Assembly: GCA_023150835.1 (NCBI GenBank)
Contig: JAKLKB010000030.1
Coordinates: forward strand, 1-55,531
Origin: Myxococcota bacterium
GTDB taxonomy: Bacteria; Myxococcota_C; UBA6777
Direction of reading: 5' to 3'
Length of the DNA: 55,531 nt
Part shown: one piece after another, positions 23,887-32,178 of the stretch
How the letters are laid out: the number at the start of each line of letters is the position of its first letter
Position numbering within the stretch: position 1 is the first letter of the stretch
Program-made: the position numbers and the translations under genes
The notes under the pieces: model-generated
What the model saw: only the letters and a program-made list of their open reading frames with translations
What the model was told of the DNA's origin: nothing
The model's database searches: none

Positions 23887-24753
23887 TTGTTTCAGCGACT
23901 CCAAGTTCTCTTGCGTGAGAATCCCCACTTGTTTTTTGGCCTCGCCTTTGTCTTGCTCTTGTTGGCGTCTTGCTTGATCGGAGCCTTGTATCCGTACGAT
24001 CCCGTCATCGCTCGAATGCAAGGCAACACCCCATTGCAAGACCCTTCTTGGCGCTTCTGGCTCGGTACCGATCACTCGGGCCAGTCTCTCTTGATCTTGC
24101 TGATCAAAGGCACGCAGGCATTCTTTTTTCCGGGTATCCTCGCCTCTTTCCTTGCCCTTTTGGGCGGGATCTCCCTCGGAGCTTTCGCTGGCTTTTATGG
24201 CGGATGGATCGAACAGATCGGACGCTACCTCAGCACCCTAATCAACTCCTTCCCCAACCTCATCCTTGTTCTCTTGTGTACCACCGTCTTTGGACCCAAC
24301 GTCTATCTGATCGCGGCCATCGTCGGCATCACGTTTGTCCCCCATATCGCCGAAGAGATCCGACGCAAAGTCGCTCAACTCAAAGCCGAAGAATTCGTCA
24401 TGGCCGCCGAAGCGCACGGCCTACAAGAACGACGTATCCTCTTTTTGCACATCGTTTGGTTGCACTGCCTCCCCCTGATCCTTCGCCAATTGGTGTTTCT
24501 ATGGAGCGCCTTGATCATCCTCGAAACAAGCCTCAACTACCTCGGACGCGGCGTTTTGCAAAAAGGCATCTCATGGGGAAAGATGCTTTATGATTACCGA
24601 AGTGGACTTTTTCGCGGCGAGATCTGGAGTCCGTTGGTGGTCACTTTGGTTGTGATGCTCACGATGAGCGGCCTGTATCTGTTTGCGGAAGGGCTTCAAC
24701 GATGGAGCCAAGGCAAGGGCGTTTTGCACCAAGAACAGCCTTTGGATAGCTAA
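23887..24753 (+). CDS. ABC transporter permease, DppC/OppC type
   Basis: A 288 aa inner-membrane permease. The N-terminal segment is FFGLAFVLLLLASCLIGALY, followed by the family motif FWLGTDHSGQSLL. Core segments include FPGILASFLALLGGISLGAF, LINSFPNLILVLLCTTVFG and YLIAAIVGITFVP. The EAA loop is EFVMAAEAHGLQERRILFLH. It pairs with the permease at 21001. The start is a TTG at 23887, with GGAAGG 9 bp upstream; the next in-frame start would remove part of the first membrane segment's approach. It lies 59 bp after the second binding-protein gene and 65 bp before the first ATPase gene. Confidence 0.92.
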   Translation: MFQRLQVLLRENPHLFFGLAFVLLLLASCLIGALYPYDPVIARMQGNTPLQDPSWRFWLGTDHSGQSLLILLIKGTQAFFFPGILASFLALLGGISLGAFAGFYGGWIEQIGRYLSTLINSFPNLILVLLCTTVFGPNVYLIAAIVGITFVPHIAEEIRRKVAQLKAEEFVMAAEAHGLQERRILFLHIVWLHCLPLILRQLVFLWSALIILETSLNYLGRGVLQKGISWGKMLYDYRSGLFRGEIWSPLVVTLVVMLTMSGLYLFAEGLQRWSQGKGVLHQEQPLDS

Positions 24754-24818
24754 ATTCCATACCTCCCAAATACCCCCAATCCACGGTGCTTTGAGACGAT
24801 CGTGTCGAAGGGATCTCC

Positions 24819-25784
24819 ATGAGCGAACAACCGCAAACACAACCCCACTCCCCCCCCAAACCTTTGCTCGAAGTGGAACAACTCAAGATCCATTTTCGCA
24901 GTCGTGGGCGTTTGGTGCGGGCTGTCGATGGCGTGTCTTTCTCCGTCGGATCTGGCGAAGGTATCGCCGTGATCGGAGAGTCGGGCAGCGGAAAAACCCT
25001 CTCCGCGCTCGCGACATTGGCCTTGGTCGGCGGCGAACCCGGCGTTGTTTCGGGAGCCATCCGCTACCAAGACGATACGCTCCAAACCGATCTGCTCCAA
25101 GGTATCGAAGCTTGTTTCCGACAAGAACAAGGCACCTACAAACCGACGTGGAAGGCCGAAGGATGGCGTCATGCGTATCGTGAACGCGCTACCGCTCTCG
25201 CAGGCCGAAAGATCGGCATTATCTTTCAAAATCCCATCTCTTCCCAAGATCCGCTGTGGTCGGTCGGGCGCACGCTCAGCGAGTCCATCCGTCTGCACAA
25301 CCCCAAAGCCACGCGCAAAGAAGCGTCGCAAGAAGCCGAACACTGGCTCGAACGCGTTCATATCAAAAACCCCGCAGGTGTCATGCGCTCTTATCCGCAC
25401 CAACTCTCGGGGGGGATGTGTCAGCGTGTGATGATCGCCTCGACGCTTGCGATGCGACCGCGTATCATTATCGCCGATGAGCCGACCACTGGCTTGGATA
25501 TGACCACCAAAGCCCAAGTTCTTTATTTGCTCCACGAAGCTCGCGAAAAATACGGTAGCAGCCTGATCTTTGTCACCCATGAGATCGGCTTGATCTCGGG
25601 CTTAACCGAGCGAGTGCTCGTGATGCGGCGTGGCCATGTTGTCGATCATTTCGCAACATCCGACCTCTTGGATGTCAAGATGCGTGGGGAGACCCTCGAA
25701 ACCTCCCACGAATTCGCAGAGCACACACAAGATCTTTTGCGTTGCAGCCTTGCGCTCGAAGAGCGCCGCGCACGCGTGTTGTAA
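24819..25784 (+). CDS. ABC transporter ATPase, DppD/OppD type
   Basis: A 321 aa nucleotide-binding subunit. It has Walker A GESGSGKT, a Q-loop at FQNPISSQDPLW, signature LSGGMCQRV, Walker B IIIADEPTTGLD and an H-loop in IFVTHEIGL. Compared with usual OppD proteins it has a ~20-residue insertion between Walker A and the Q-loop (YKPTWKAEGWRHAYRERATA). It also has a short C-terminus without the Cys-rich iron-sulfur motif common in this family; that motif is present in the partner ATPase. The start follows a weak purine-rich region. The gene lies 13 bp before the second ATPase gene. Confidence 0.93.
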   Translation: MSEQPQTQPHSPPKPLLEVEQLKIHFRSRGRLVRAVDGVSFSVGSGEGIAVIGESGSGKTLSALATLALVGGEPGVVSGAIRYQDDTLQTDLLQGIEACFRQEQGTYKPTWKAEGWRHAYRERATALAGRKIGIIFQNPISSQDPLWSVGRTLSESIRLHNPKATRKEASQEAEHWLERVHIKNPAGVMRSYPHQLSGGMCQRVMIASTLAMRPRIIIADEPTTGLDMTTKAQVLYLLHEAREKYGSSLIFVTHEIGLISGLTERVLVMRRGHVVDHFATSDLLDVKMRGETLETSHEFAEHTQDLLRCSLALEERRARVL

Positions 25785-25797
25785 AGAGGGCGAGATC

Positions 25798-26877
25798 ATG
25801 GAAGAAAAGGTCGAGCTGATGCAAGACTCCAGCACCCAAAACGCTGCGCCCCTCACGACACAGACGGGCCCCACACCCATCCTCGTCGCCGAGACCGTCT
25901 GCAAGTTTTATCCGATCCGCCGTTCTCTCCTCGAACGCCTCCGCCGCCAACCGCCTCGCTTTGTTCGTGCCGTCGATCTCACTTCCTTGTGCTTGATGCC
26001 CGGTGAAGTCGTCGGATTGATGGGCGAATCCGGCTGCGGAAAAACCACCCTCGGCAAGATCCTCTGCCGTCTGATCCCCCCCACCTCCGGCAAGATCCAA
26101 CTCATGGGAAAAGATATCACTTCTCTTCGTGGTGAAGAACTTCGCCGACTCCGACCCCGCTTTCAGATGCTCTTCCAAAACCCCTACTCCACCCTCAACC
26201 CCAAGATGAACGTCCACAACACCCTCCTCGAAACCCTGCGCGTCAACCTCCGCCTCACCCCTTCCGACGAAGAGCAACGTATCCAAGAAGTTCTCGCTCA
26301 AGTCGGACTCCCTCACAAACGCTACAGCTTCCCGACCGAGATGTCCGGTGGAGAACGCCGAAGAGTCGGCTTGGCGCGCTTGTTGCTGCTGCGCCCATCG
26401 CTGATCGTCGCCGATGAACCCGTCGCCGGCCTTGATGCCTCGATCAAGGCCAAGATCGTCGATCTGATGATGGAAACGCGCACCCCCGAAGTCGCTTATC
26501 TATTTGTCTCCCATGATCTTCATGTCATACGTTATGTCGCGGATCGCGTCTTGGTCATGTTTTTGGGCTTGATCGTCGAAGAGTTGCCCATCGCCACCTT
26601 CGAGGAAGAGCTTCATCACCCCTACACCAGCACGCTTCTCCACGCAGCTCGTCAAGTCAGCCTCCACAACTCTTCCCAATCCAAAGTGGACTTCTCTGAC
26701 TTGCCCTCCCACAACGAAGCCGTTGGCGCAGGATGCCCTTACGTTCATCGTTGCCCTTGGGCTGGACATGAAGTCCCCAAGATCCGCTGCCTTGAAGAGA
26801 GGCCCCCCTTGGTGCCTGTCGCTGCAAACCACCGCATCGCCTGTCACCGCTTTTCCCCTACACCGGAGAGTCTTTGA
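25798..26877 (+). CDS. ABC transporter ATPase, DppF/OppF type
   Basis: A 359 aa nucleotide-binding subunit. It has Walker A GESGCGKT, a Q-loop in FQNPYSTLNPKM, signature MSGGERRRVGLARLL, Walker B LIVADEPVAGLD and an H-loop in FVSHDLHVIRYV. The C-terminal oligopeptide-transporter extension carries HPYTSTLL and the Cys motif CPYVHRCPWAG...C...C (four cysteines), which in this family can hold a [4Fe-4S] cluster. The ATG at 25798 is chosen; the open frame runs 168 bp further into the previous gene without a ribosome-binding site. The stop TGA shares its last base with the next gene's ATG (TGATG), so translation of the downstream TPR protein is likely coupled. Confidence 0.93.
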   Translation: MEEKVELMQDSSTQNAAPLTTQTGPTPILVAETVCKFYPIRRSLLERLRRQPPRFVRAVDLTSLCLMPGEVVGLMGESGCGKTTLGKILCRLIPPTSGKIQLMGKDITSLRGEELRRLRPRFQMLFQNPYSTLNPKMNVHNTLLETLRVNLRLTPSDEEQRIQEVLAQVGLPHKRYSFPTEMSGGERRRVGLARLLLLRPSLIVADEPVAGLDASIKAKIVDLMMETRTPEVAYLFVSHDLHVIRYVADRVLVMFLGLIVEELPIATFEEELHHPYTSTLLHAARQVSLHNSSQSKVDFSDLPSHNEAVGAGCPYVHRCPWAGHEVPKIRCLEERPPLVPVAANHRIACHRFSPTPESL

Positions 26878-27800
26878 TGTTTCGCATCGCTACTTTCTTC
26901 TTTTCTCCCCTCTCTCTCGGCTTTGTTCTGGTTCTTTCTCTTTCTTCGGCTTCTGCTCAAGACTTCCGCCAGATGGCCGAAAAGGGCAAAATTCTCCTCG
27001 AAAGACAGCTTTATTCAGATGCAATTCAAGAGCTTTTGGCAGCATCCCAGACGCCCGAAGGCAAACAAAACGCCGAGGTTCATTACCATTTAGGCTTGGC
27101 TTATTATCGCGTTGCGATCATCGATCGTGCGATCCTTGCGCTCGAACGATCCGTCACGCTTGCCAAAGCAGACCCCGAACGCCAGCGACCCGCCCTGCTG
27201 CTCGAACAAATCAAGCAGCTTTTTACCAAAGTTCAGATCACCCTCGAAGTGGACCCCGATGAACTCGGAAAAGTGGTGATCCAACTCGAACCCACCGAGC
27301 CCTTCAGCAACCTACAAAAACGCCGCGCCCACGCCATGCTCGCCAAAAAATGGAGACAAGGCACCTCACTCAAAACAGGCGCGTATTACCTACCCAAAGG
27401 CACTTACCGCTTTGGGATGCAGCAGCCGACTTGCCTGAGTTATGGCTTTTTTCTCAACAACCAACCGATCAAAACGCTCGATGTCGCCGATGCCACCGTC
27501 CAATTGGCGATCAAAGACAAACCGACCTGCGTCTGCGAAGGCGGGCAAGTCCTCAAACAAGATGCCAAAAAACGTTATTGCACTTGCCCCGAAGGCACCT
27601 TGTGGTCACAACGCGAAAACCGTTGTGAGATCCCCAAAAATGCCGCTGCTCCGCCCTCTTGGATCTCCAAAAACTGGCCGTGGGTCACTGCCTTGACGGT
27701 GATCGTTGTGGCGGCGGGTGTGACGGTTCCTGTCTTGCTTGTGATGAATAACAACAGCCCGCAAAAAGCTGAATTTTCCAAAGGATTTGACTTCAAATAA
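26877..27800 (+). CDS. Exported TPR protein with Cys motif and C-terminal membrane segment
   Basis: A 307 aa protein: signal peptide (FVLVLSLSSASAQ), TPR-like helices (LLERQLYSDAIQELLAA, VHYHLGLAYYRVAIIDRAIL), a PEGA-like beta region (YYLPKGTYRFGMQQPTC), and then a Cys cluster CVCEGGQVLKQDAKKRYCTC with a final Cys at RCEIP. Last come one membrane segment introduced by NWPW (VTALTVIVVAAGVTVPVLLV) and a short tail. The same order of parts occurs in the protein at 29177-30133, so this is a paired family. With an N-terminal signal and a C-terminal membrane segment, the domains should lie in the periplasm tethered to the inner membrane. The start has GGAGAG upstream and is coupled to the ATPase stop. 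Function unknown; the operon position suggests a link to the importer. Confidence 0.78.
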   Translation: MFRIATFFFSPLSLGFVLVLSLSSASAQDFRQMAEKGKILLERQLYSDAIQELLAASQTPEGKQNAEVHYHLGLAYYRVAIIDRAILALERSVTLAKADPERQRPALLLEQIKQLFTKVQITLEVDPDELGKVVIQLEPTEPFSNLQKRRAHAMLAKKWRQGTSLKTGAYYLPKGTYRFGMQQPTCLSYGFFLNNQPIKTLDVADATVQLAIKDKPTCVCEGGQVLKQDAKKRYCTCPEGTLWSQRENRCEIPKNAAAPPSWISKNWPWVTALTVIVVAAGVTVPVLLVMNNNSPQKAEFSKGFDFK

Positions 27801-27852
27801 CCGTACGCCATCTTGGTATGGCTTGACACCTGCGCCACAAGAAGGCGTACGG
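27801..27852 (+). terminator. Long-range inverted repeat after the TPR gene
   Basis: CCGTACGCC (27801-27809), starting right after the stop codon, pairs with GGCGTACGG (27844-27852), with a small nested stem GCCAT/ATGGC inside the loop. No U-run follows. It could end the transporter transcript or stabilise it; TIR element copy D begins 30 bp later. Confidence 0.4.
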
Positions 27853-27881
27853 GTTCGGCCTTCAACGCCACACAAGAGTCA

Positions 27882-27994
27882 TACGAGATCCGCTCGTTGT
27901 GTGATCGTAAAAATGTAGGAGCAGCCCCCTGTGGCTGCCCAATAATCGGGCGTCTACGAATGATGCTTTGTGTACACATCACCCGGATATCGTA
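27882..27994 (+). repeat. Dispersed TIR element, copy D
   Basis: Bounded by TACGAGATCC (27882-27891) and GGATATCGTA (27985-27994), 113 bp. It shares CGTTGTGTGATCG, the GCAGCC-CCCTGT-GGCTGC hairpin, CCCAATAATCGGGC and TTTGTGTACAC with copy A. It lies 50 bp upstream of the PD40 protein gene, so it may sit in that gene's promoter region. Confidence 0.85.
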
Positions 27995-28044
27995 TCAGCA
28001 TCGCCTTCGCCCTGTGGGGCTGATCGTGCGAAAAGGAGAGATCG

Positions 28045-29130
28045 ATGAAGAGAATTTGTGCTCGATGGCTTTTGTTGCTCGGATTTCTCGTGCTTTCCGC
28101 AGCTTCCGCAAATGCCAGCCTCAAAGAGATCACGGTGGATGCGACCAAAGCACACTGCCAACACCCCAAGTTCTCCCCTGACGGCGCACTGCTCGCCTTT
28201 GAAGTCCGTCACGTCGAGAAACGCGCCATCGACTTGCGGATCTACGATGTGCGCTCTGGCGAAACCAAGATCATCCGCGCCGGAACCACCGTTCTCGACG
28301 AAGATTCCGACAAACGCGGCATGGTCGCACGAGAGTTGTCTTGGGCTCCTACAGGCCATCGCTACCTCTACACCAGCAACGGTAGCGGCAACGTCTATGA
28401 CATCTATATGTCCCGCGAGGGCCGCTTAAAATGGAGTTCGCGTTCCAAAAACGACGGGCAGCCCGCGTGGTCGCCCGACGGAAAACGCATCGTCTTCACT
28501 TCGGCCCGCACAGGAAAAGGCGACTTGTACTGGGTTAACGTCAGCAAGATGAATCCCCGACGCTTAACCAAAAATCCCGAAAGCACCGAGTTTTTTGCTG
28601 CATGGGACCCCTCCAACAGCAAACGCCTCGCTTACGTCCGACACACCGATCAAAGCGATCGCATCTACCTGATCGACAACATCTTTGCCCCTTCGCCTGT
28701 TCGCCTTACTTCGTGGAAAAGCAATATCTCCGAAGTTGGCCCTTCGTGGTCTTTAGACGGCAAATCCATCGCCTTTTTTGGTGTCCGCGAAGACGGTAGC
28801 GCAAACCTCTATCTCAGCGGCGTTGGAGAAAAACCAAAACTCCTCGCCCGCAACATCGCAAAAAGCGATCAATCCGGCCCTGCTTGGTCTCCCGATGGCA
28901 AACATATCTTTTTTGTCCAAAAAAGCACCGCAAATACCGATGTGATCACCGCCATCCACGTCGAAACCAACGCCAAACGCACCATCGACACGGGAACCCA
29001 AGTCAACAACGAGCTTTCCGTCGTCGCGAGTGGTGGAAAGTGGCACATCGCTTTTTCTTCTCAAGGCAAAACTTCCTCCAACGATAAAGTCTACCGCAAA
29101 CTCTATATCAAAACCATCGATCCCTTCTGA
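28045..29130 (+). CDS. Secreted PD40 (TolB-like) beta-propeller
   Basis: A 361 aa protein. The signal peptide LLLLGFLVLSAASANA is followed by six to seven propeller blades of the PD40/TolB type: HPKFSPDGALLAFE, LSWAPTGHRYLYTS, PAWSPDGKRIVFTS, AAWDPSNSKRLAYV, PSWSLDGKSIAFFG and PAWSPDGKHIFFVQ. TolB itself has an extra N-terminal alpha/beta domain that contacts TolA; that domain is missing here, so this is not TolB. It should act as a periplasmic binding platform. The start has AGGAG 6 bp upstream. It is followed, 46 bp on, by the second TPR/Cys-motif protein, and probably forms a three-gene unit with it and the PEGA protein. Confidence 0.82.
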   Translation: MKRICARWLLLLGFLVLSAASANASLKEITVDATKAHCQHPKFSPDGALLAFEVRHVEKRAIDLRIYDVRSGETKIIRAGTTVLDEDSDKRGMVARELSWAPTGHRYLYTSNGSGNVYDIYMSREGRLKWSSRSKNDGQPAWSPDGKRIVFTSARTGKGDLYWVNVSKMNPRRLTKNPESTEFFAAWDPSNSKRLAYVRHTDQSDRIYLIDNIFAPSPVRLTSWKSNISEVGPSWSLDGKSIAFFGVREDGSANLYLSGVGEKPKLLARNIAKSDQSGPAWSPDGKHIFFVQKSTANTDVITAIHVETNAKRTIDTGTQVNNELSVVASGGKWHIAFSSQGKTSSNDKVYRKLYIKTIDPF

Positions 29131-29176
29131 GCTAGGCGACACCTTGCCCAAGATCGCTCGCCGAAAGGAGCCGAAT

Positions 29177-30133
29177 ATGCGGAAGAAACCCGCCCTGTGG
29201 GGAATCGTCTTGATGACTTGGGTGGCCGTAGGACTCGGCTGCCAAACCGCTTTCGCACAAGACGAAGTGGACTTCGACGAAAACTATCGCTCAGGTCGAG
29301 AGATGGTGAGTCAGAATCTTTACATGGACGCTGTGCGATTGTTGTACCCCGCTGTCTTTAAAACATCTCGTGGAAAAAAACACTTTGGTGCCAACTACTT
29401 CCTTGGGATGGCCTATTATCACGTCGGCAGCGTGACCCAAGCGATGAAGGTACTCACCACAGCGCGAGCGCTTGCCCGAAAACGCAATCAACGCGAACTG
29501 TTGTATCCTTTGCTCAAAAAGATCAGCAAAGACTTTGGTGAGCTTCAGGTGATCTCCGAAGCGGGCGCGGATAGTCCAAAGATCCTCAAGATCGCGCTCA
29601 CGCCGCAAAAAGCCTTCACTGACTCGATCCAACGCCGCGCCTTTTCGATTATCGCCGACCTTTGGAGTAAAAAGGGCATCCAGTTTGAAAACACCAAGAC
29701 GCTTTGGCTACCCAAAGGCGAGTACTTCTTGCAGATACCTCAGCCGATGTGTCTGTCGTATGCCTTTACCATCGGTGGAACCGTCGTGAGCGACTTGAGT
29801 ATCGGCGATAGTGCCGTAAGCATCGGCCTCAAGGACGTGCCAAGCTGCAAATGCCTTGGGGGGCAAGTCTTAAAAATAGAAGCGAAAAAACGCTATTGCA
29901 CTTGTCCAGACGGCAATATCTGGGCGTCCGAGCGCAAACGCTGCATCCTCCAACAATCGACGGACAACCGAAGCTGGCTTGCACGCAATTGGCCTTGGTT
30001 GACGGTCGTTGGGGTGGTCGTCGTCGCTGCTGCGGTCGCCATCCCTGTGGGGTTGGTGGTGGCTCAAAATCAAGATCGTGATATCAGCTTCGGAAAAACC
30101 GACCTGTTTTTGCGCCGCGATCTTCCGCGTTGA
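29177..30133 (+). CDS. Exported TPR protein with Cys motif and C-terminal membrane segment (paralog)
   Basis: A 318 aa protein with the same layout as the one at 26877-27800: signal (VLMTWVAVGLGCQTAFAQ), a TPR pair (SQNLYMDAVRLLYPAVF, NYFLGMAYYHVGSVTQAM), a beta region (LWLPKGEYFLQIPQPMCLSY), Cys cluster CKCLGGQVLKIEAKKRYCTC, NWPW, a membrane segment (LTVVGVVVVAAAVAIPVGLV) and a short tail. The order is the same and several blocks are nearly identical (KKRYCTCP), but much of the helical part has diverged. The ATG at 29177 has AAAGGAG 6 bp upstream. The next gene's ribosome-binding site overlaps its 3' end. Function unknown; it is probably an inner-membrane-anchored periplasmic subunit working with the propeller or the PEGA protein. 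Confidence 0.78.
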   Translation: MRKKPALWGIVLMTWVAVGLGCQTAFAQDEVDFDENYRSGREMVSQNLYMDAVRLLYPAVFKTSRGKKHFGANYFLGMAYYHVGSVTQAMKVLTTARALARKRNQRELLYPLLKKISKDFGELQVISEAGADSPKILKIALTPQKAFTDSIQRRAFSIIADLWSKKGIQFENTKTLWLPKGEYFLQIPQPMCLSYAFTIGGTVVSDLSIGDSAVSIGLKDVPSCKCLGGQVLKIEAKKRYCTCPDGNIWASERKRCILQQSTDNRSWLARNWPWLTVVGVVVVAAAVAIPVGLVVAQNQDRDISFGKTDLFLRRDLPR

Positions 30134-30144
30134 GGAGACAACTT

Positions 30145-31713
30145 ATGCGTCTGTGGCCCTCTCTACACGGCACTTTTCGTCTGTTGATCGTGATCTTGGC
30201 CGTTGCTGCGCCTGTTGTGGCATACGCCAAAGATCGCACCGCGATCTTTGTACAAAGTCTCGAACCCAAAAACCCCAACGCCCAAAAAACCAGCGGCGAG
30301 ATCAACTGGCTCTTGCGTGCGTTGAGCCAAGCCTCTCTTGCGGACAAAGGCGAGGCTTTGTTGGATCGCGGCTTGTTTTTCTCGAACGCAGAAGCCCTTG
30401 CTGCGGGCAATTGGCTTCGTCGAGCGCAGATAGCTCTCAACGAAGGTATGCAAAACTACGCTTCCGATCCTTCCGCTGCTTTGGAACCTTTGCTCAAGGC
30501 CAGTCGCTTTCTCGAATACACCTTCGCTTATTTCCCTGTGATCGAGCCGATGCGCGTCTCTCGCCTTGCTTCGGGGTTGCTTTATTGGCGAAAGGGTGAA
30601 AAAGCCCTCGGGATGAAGATGATGCAAACAGGCATCCTCCTTGATCCCAAATCTGCCGATATGCCCGAAGCGTTCTCCGATGCAGAAAAAGAGATGATCT
30701 CTGCGGTGCGTTGCAAACTCTCGATGCAACGCACTTCTACGCTGACGATCCAAGCCTTTGATCCCCGCACCGAGCTTTATCTCAACGATAAGTTCGTTGG
30801 CTTAGGCAAAGTCGACCTCAAAAACCTTCGCTCGGGCGAGTACATGATCAAGATGATGCTTGACGGATACCGACATTACAAACGCAAGTTCACGCTCGGT
30901 AAAAGTGGACGTGTATTTGCGCGAAATCGTCCCGGGCCACGCATCCATTTTTATGAGGAGCTTTGTAAAAAGTTCCCGAGCATCTCCAACGATGAGCAAC
31001 TCAAAGACGAATTGAAAGCGGCGGCTTCCACGCTGCGTCTCAAAAAAGACCGTGTCACGCGCTTTTTGGTGGGCTGCTTTCAACCTTCGGGCAACGGCAA
31101 CGTCGGAAACCTCAAATGGTTTGCTCTCGAAGGCGACAAGATGCAAAAAGGCAGTTGGAGCGTTCCCCCCTCCACCAAAGCCCGTATACGTGGCCTCAGC
31201 AAGCTGATCTCCGCGCTCGGACTCCAATCCAACAATCAAGAACCCTCGATGTTGCAATACGCTTCGCTCGCCCCACAAAGCGACTGCAAAGAACCCAACA
31301 ACATCGAACTCCCGCCGCTAATGCCCCCCAAAAGCGATCCTCCGATGTGGACCGTCTCTCCCGGGGATGCGATCACGCTCAGCACGCACCACGGTTTCCG
31401 CTTACAGGGCACTGTCCTTGCCATCGACGGCGAAACCCTCACCCTCGAAGTCTCCAAGAACAAAAGCGACCCCACCGCGCTGCGACAAGTCAAGATCCAA
31501 CGCAAAGAAGTCAAATGGACATTTATTCTTGGACCAAAGCAAGAGGGTGGGTTTCGCATCGGAGAACGTCTGATCGTGATCTCCGTCTTTGGTTTAGTTC
31601 TTCATGGGGTTCTTGCCGCGGATGATGGAGAGAAAATGCGCTTACAAACCAAGCATGGCAGCGAAGTGATCCCTTGGTCGATGATCCGACGAGTGATCCG
31701 CCGCGATTCTTGA
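30145..31713 (+). CDS. Exported PEGA-domain protein
   Basis: A 522 aa protein. The signal peptide LLIVILAVAAPVVAYA leads to a helical N-terminal region (about 20-190). A PEGA domain follows (TLTIQAFDPRTELYLNDKFV, then LRSGEYMIKMMLDGYRHYKR). A middle region of unknown fold comes next, then a C-terminal beta module (ITLSTHHGFRLQGTVLAIDG) with a second copy-like stretch near VISVFGLVLHGVLAADDGEK, suggesting two SH3-like or Lsm-like barrels. PEGA domains are usually surface or periplasmic binding modules. The ATG at 30145 has GAGGAG 7 bp upstream. It is the last plus-strand gene before a convergent small gene. Its final 43 bp have been duplicated into the spacer. Confidence 0.75.
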   Translation: MRLWPSLHGTFRLLIVILAVAAPVVAYAKDRTAIFVQSLEPKNPNAQKTSGEINWLLRALSQASLADKGEALLDRGLFFSNAEALAAGNWLRRAQIALNEGMQNYASDPSAALEPLLKASRFLEYTFAYFPVIEPMRVSRLASGLLYWRKGEKALGMKMMQTGILLDPKSADMPEAFSDAEKEMISAVRCKLSMQRTSTLTIQAFDPRTELYLNDKFVGLGKVDLKNLRSGEYMIKMMLDGYRHYKRKFTLGKSGRVFARNRPGPRIHFYEELCKKFPSISNDEQLKDELKAAASTLRLKKDRVTRFLVGCFQPSGNGNVGNLKWFALEGDKMQKGSWSVPPSTKARIRGLSKLISALGLQSNNQEPSMLQYASLAPQSDCKEPNNIELPPLMPPKSDPPMWTVSPGDAITLSTHHGFRLQGTVLAIDGETLTLEVSKNKSDPTALRQVKIQRKEVKWTFILGPKQEGGFRIGERLIVISVFGLVLHGVLAADDGEKMRLQTKHGSEVIPWSMIRRVIRRDS

Positions 31714-31757
31714 GCCTTGGTCGATGATCCGACGTGTGAGCCGCCGCGCTCCTTAGC
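31672..31757. repeat. Tandem duplication of the 3' end of the PEGA gene
   Basis: A 43 bp unit starting CCTTGGTCGATGATCCGACG covers the last codons and stop of the PEGA gene (31672-31714) and is repeated immediately downstream (31715-31757) with several mismatches. The second copy reaches the stop codon of the convergent small secreted-protein gene. Confidence 0.85.
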
Positions 31758-32169
31758 TTCGACAAATCACGTAGATCTGGAGGCGGTAGTTGCGGCGATT
31801 TCGATAAAAGGCAACATTGATCCCGCTCCAGCCGCTCGAAGAATTGAGGCTGCGAAGGTGATAGGCGCTGACGTGGCGCAAGACAAAAAGCTGACGCAGC
31901 TTGTAATTCTTTCCATCACTTCCATAGACCTTGCGATAAAATTTCAAGATCCCATCGATATCTTCGTAGCCACCCGAACTATAACGCCCGCCGCCTAGAT
32001 CTTCGGAGCCTTTGGGGACCATGACTCCGCAGCTTCCGCGTTTGGAGCTTGGGCTGGCTTGTGCGGCGTATGAACCCCCAAGCCACAGCACCAGACACAA
32101 CGCGCCGAAGATTTGAAGAGCAGCGTGAGATCGCCAAGCAGGGATGCCGCGAACCGTCCATGTTTGCAT
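31753..32169 (-). CDS. Small secreted protein of unknown function
   Basis: A 138 aa protein. The N-terminal signal is QIFGALCLVLWLGGSYAAQA. The mature part is a compact beta-rich domain with one Cys near its start (KRGSCGVMVPKGSEDLGGG) and two more near the end, aromatic- and Arg-rich toward the C-terminus (FYRNRRNYRLQIYVICRS). No family is recognised. The ATG has only a weak GGAA upstream. Its 5' leader is made of the 48 bp tandem array derived from the 3' end of the FHA gene, and its 3' end touches the duplicated end of the PEGA gene. It lies on the same strand as the Glt-like cluster and could be read through from it, or be an independent insertion. Confidence 0.6.
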   Translation of the reverse strand: MQTWTVRGIPAWRSHAALQIFGALCLVLWLGGSYAAQASPSSKRGSCGVMVPKGSEDLGGGRYSSGGYEDIDGILKFYRKVYGSDGKNYKLRQLFVLRHVSAYHLRSLNSSSGWSGINVAFYRNRRNYRLQIYVICRS

Positions 32170-32178
32170 GATGTTTCC

